DNA of 7,520 nt. It comes from Actinomycetes bacterium (lineage in GTDB: Bacteria > Actinomycetota > Actinomycetes > Propionibacteriales > Propionibacteriaceae). Within the stretch, counting starts at the first letter, position 1. Every line of letters begins with the position of its first letter. The stretch is taken from positions 1 to 7,520 of the forward strand of contig JAEWIK010000159.1 of NCBI GenBank assembly GCA_023387135.1. Direction: 5' to 3'. The notes beneath the pieces were generated by a model. It had not been told where the DNA came from, searched no databases, and saw only the letters and a list, made by a program, of their open reading frames with translations. A program made the position numbers and the translations under genes. Positions 6,532 through 7,520 of the stretch are shown here, piece after piece.

Positions 6532-6570
6532 ACGCCGGACCGGCGGAGTGCCATCCGCCGGTGCCGGCGT
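6532..6570 (+). terminator. Long bulged terminator hairpin after the HAD gene
   Basis: The arm 6532-6547 (ACGCCGGACCGGCGGA) pairs with 6554-6570 (TCCGCCGGTGCCGGCGT), giving 16 base pairs interrupted by one bulged G at 6563, with the 6-nt loop GTGCCA. It begins 5 nt after the HAD stop. No T-tract follows. It is the strongest hairpin in the window and would insulate the arsR unit from upstream transcription. Confidence 0.75.
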
Positions 6571-6592
6571 GCAAGCGATCGCTCCCCACCCC

Positions 6593-6621
6593 TTGCCAGC
6601 GGCGTCGTCAGCGGTTAACGT
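6593..6621 (+). promoter_or_regulatory. Promoter of the ArsR-SRPBCC operon
   Basis: TTGCCA (6593-6598, five of six bases of TTGACA) and TAACGT (6616-6621, TAnnnT) are spaced by exactly 17 nt. The -10 ends 8 nt before ATG 6630, so the mRNA should be leaderless. This is the only promoter in the window with a convincing -35. The last base of the -10 is the first base of the palindromic operator, so repressor binding would block initiation. Confidence 0.75.
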
Positions 6622-6638
6622 ACAACCAAATGGTTGTA
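6621..6638. promoter_or_regulatory. Palindromic operator overlapping the arsR start codon
   Basis: TACAACCAAATGGTTGTA is a perfect inverted repeat: 8-bp arms TACAACCA and TGGTTGTA around a central AA. It spans the end of the -10 box, the predicted start of transcription and codons 1-3 (Met-Val-Val) of the repressor gene. Size and symmetry suit a winged-helix ArsR dimer, and the position suits autorepression. Binding by the adjacent repressor is inferred. Confidence 0.75.
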
Positions 6639-6980
6639 GATGAGCTGACTGACGCAGAGATCGACAGCATCTTCCAGGCTCTGGCGGATGCCACCCGCAG
6701 GGACATCGTCCGGCGGGTGATGGTCGACGACTTGTCGGTGTCGGGGCTCGCGCGTGACTACGCGATGAGCTTCGCCGCCGTCCAGAAGCATGTGGCGGTC
6801 CTCGAACGGGCTGCCCTCGTCGTCAAGCAACGCCACGGACGTGAGCAACGCGTCCACGGCAGCGCGGCTCGTCTGCACCAGGCCGCGAGACTGCTGGACG
6901 CCTACGCCGAACTCTGGGCCGGGCGCGCCGACAGCATCGCGGAACTCCTCGCCAGCGACACGAAGGGACAGCGATCATGA
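6630..6980 (+). CDS. ArsR-family winged-helix repressor, cysteine-free
   Basis: The 116-residue protein is a predicted dimeric DNA-binding repressor. It has the ArsR-type opening IFQALADATRRDIVRRV (14-30), a helix-turn-helix with recognition helix near SFAAVQKHVAVLERAALV (47-64), and a basic wing KQRHGREQRV (66-75). There are no cysteines at all, so it lacks the ELCVC-type metal site of arsenic or cadmium sensors; it belongs with the ArsR regulators paired with AHSA1/SRPBCC genes, whose inducers are mostly unknown. ATG 6630 is supported by the promoter spacing; the frame is open back to 6561 but would run through the hairpin and the promoter. The gene overlaps the next by ATGA (stop 6978-6980, next start 6977), implying translational coupling. 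Autoregulation through the palindrome at its start is likely. Confidence 0.9.
   Translation: MVVDELTDAEIDSIFQALADATRRDIVRRVMVDDLSVSGLARDYAMSFAAVQKHVAVLERAALVVKQRHGREQRVHGSAARLHQAARLLDAYAELWAGRADSIAELLASDTKGQRS
6962..6968 (+). promoter_or_regulatory. Shine-Dalgarno of the SRPBCC gene
   Basis: GAAGGGA inside the end of the repressor gene lies 8 nt before ATG 6977. It supports that start, which overlaps the upstream stop as ATGA, and would allow initiation both independently and by reinitiation. Confidence 0.6.
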
Positions 6981-7465
6981 CGGTCGTCAGCACACGCAAG
7001 GACACCGAGGCCCTGACACTGGAGTTCGTCACCGAATTCGACGCACCGGTGGAACGGGTCTGGCAGGTCTGGGAGGATCCCAGGCAGCTCGAGCGCTGGT
7101 GGGGCCCTCCCGGCTGGCCGGCCACCTTCGAGCAGTTCGACTTCGCCCCGGGCGGGGACGTCGGCTACTACATGACGGGCCCGGACGGGACCCGCGCCCA
7201 CGGCTGGTGGCGCATGGTCGCCGTCGAGCCGCCGCACCGCATCGAACTCGTGGACGGCTTCGCCAACGAGGACGGCACCCACAACGACGAGTACGGCACG
7301 TCGAGCATGGTGGCGACCCTCGAGCCCCACGGCGACGGCACCCGCATGCGAATCGTCTCCACCTTCGAGAGCGTCGACCAGCTCGACAAGATGCTCGCCA
7401 TGGGCATGGAAGAGGGCATGAAGCTCGCCCTCGGCCAGATCGACGACCTGCTGGTCACCGTCTGA
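6977..7465 (+). CDS. AHSA1/SRPBCC-domain protein
   Basis: This 162-residue single-domain protein has the START-like SRPBCC fold of the 'activator of Hsp90 ATPase homologue 1-like' group, which encloses a hydrophobic ligand cavity. Visible signatures are the opening strand and helix FVTEFDAPVERVWQVWEDP (17-35), the hallmark RWWGP (40-44), FAPGG (56-60) introducing the next strands, the repeated Trp in HGWWRMVAVEP (75-85), and the C-terminal helix MGMEEGMKLALGQIDDLL (142-159). No signal peptide or membrane segment is seen. A cytoplasmic ligand-binding or detoxifying role is plausible but unproven; bacterial homologues have no agreed general function. It is translated from the same mRNA as the ArsR repressor, with a 4-nt overlap and a good Shine-Dalgarno, so it is presumably the gene this repressor controls. 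The C-terminus is intact. Family call is firm, function unknown. Confidence 0.9.
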   Translation: MTVVSTRKDTEALTLEFVTEFDAPVERVWQVWEDPRQLERWWGPPGWPATFEQFDFAPGGDVGYYMTGPDGTRAHGWWRMVAVEPPHRIELVDGFANEDGTHNDEYGTSSMVATLEPHGDGTRMRIVSTFESVDQLDKMLAMGMEEGMKLALGQIDDLLVTV

Positions 7466-7482
7466 CCCGAGCGCCGGCCGCC

Positions 7483-7520
7483 GGGGGGGCCCCCCCCCCC
7501 CCGGGGCCCCCCCCCCCCCC
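7483..7520. other. G/C homopolymer tract at the window end, probable assembly artefact
   Basis: The last 38 bases are G7, C13, G4 and C14. Nothing else in the window resembles this. Because it forms the very end of the window, it is best read as a contig-edge artefact, perhaps where a strong hairpin after the SRPBCC gene stopped sequencing. Bases 7466-7482 look genuine, but no terminator can be called reliably. Confidence 0.7.

Noticed and set aside
6575..6582. Palindrome GCGATCGC
   Set aside because: An isolated 8-bp palindrome in GC-rich DNA is expected by chance; no second copy or flanking structure was seen.
6561..6629. N-terminal extension of the ArsR protein
   Set aside because: The added 23 codons run through the second arm of the hairpin and the whole promoter; ATG 6630 fits the -10 spacing and the family length.
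1..7520. CRISPR arrays, tRNA or rRNA genes, insertion sequences, prophage or defence genes
   Set aside because: I saw no spaced direct repeats, transposase or integrase motifs, or RNA gene landmarks; the window is ordinary chromosomal sequence apart from its last 38 bases.

Overview
The window is a GC-rich stretch of chromosome from an actinomycete. Evidence for this is the strong G/C bias at third codon positions, GTG starts, promoters with TAnnnT -10 boxes almost touching the start codon, hairpin terminators without T-tracts, and a GT-C membrane transferase of a type typical of Actinomycetota. AGG is used often for arginine and ATA appears occasionally. That looks more like a Streptosporangiales-type genome than a typical Streptomyces, but this placement is only an inference. 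All genes lie on the + strand and coding density is high. No tRNA, rRNA, CRISPR array, insertion sequence, prophage or integration site is visible, and no gene-free stretch exceeds about 150 bases.

Layout: (1) 1-1530 holds the 3' part of aat (leucyl/phenylalanyl-tRNA-protein transferase, N-end rule degradation), followed 9 nt later by a divergent Fpg/Nei-family DNA glycosylase; the two probably share a transcript. (2) 1676-3256 encodes a polytopic GT-C/MptB-like polyprenol-phosphate-sugar transferase with its own leader and Shine-Dalgarno, closed by a nested double hairpin. (3) 3323-4237 is pheA (prephenate dehydratase with ACT domain), 4307-5581 is serS (seryl-tRNA synthetase), and 5676-6527 is a Cof-type HAD phosphatase. 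Each appears to have its own -10 box 7-9 nt before the start codon, which predicts leaderless mRNAs. A 16-bp bulged hairpin follows the HAD gene. (4) 6630-7465 is an overlapping two-gene unit: a cysteine-free ArsR-type repressor and an AHSA1/SRPBCC-fold protein. Its promoter carries a perfect 18-bp palindrome that covers the last base of the -10 box, the predicted transcription start and the first three codons. (5) 7483-7520 consists of alternating G and C homopolymers, most likely an assembly artefact at a contig end.

The genes serve separate functions: protein turnover, DNA repair, envelope glycan synthesis, phenylalanine synthesis, translation and general phosphatase activity. The only clear self-contained regulatory module is the ArsR-SRPBCC pair. 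I do not see a clearly novel multi-gene system. The best leads are the start-codon operator of the ArsR pair, the run of leaderless promoters, and the glycosylase whose lesion-reading residues are replaced.
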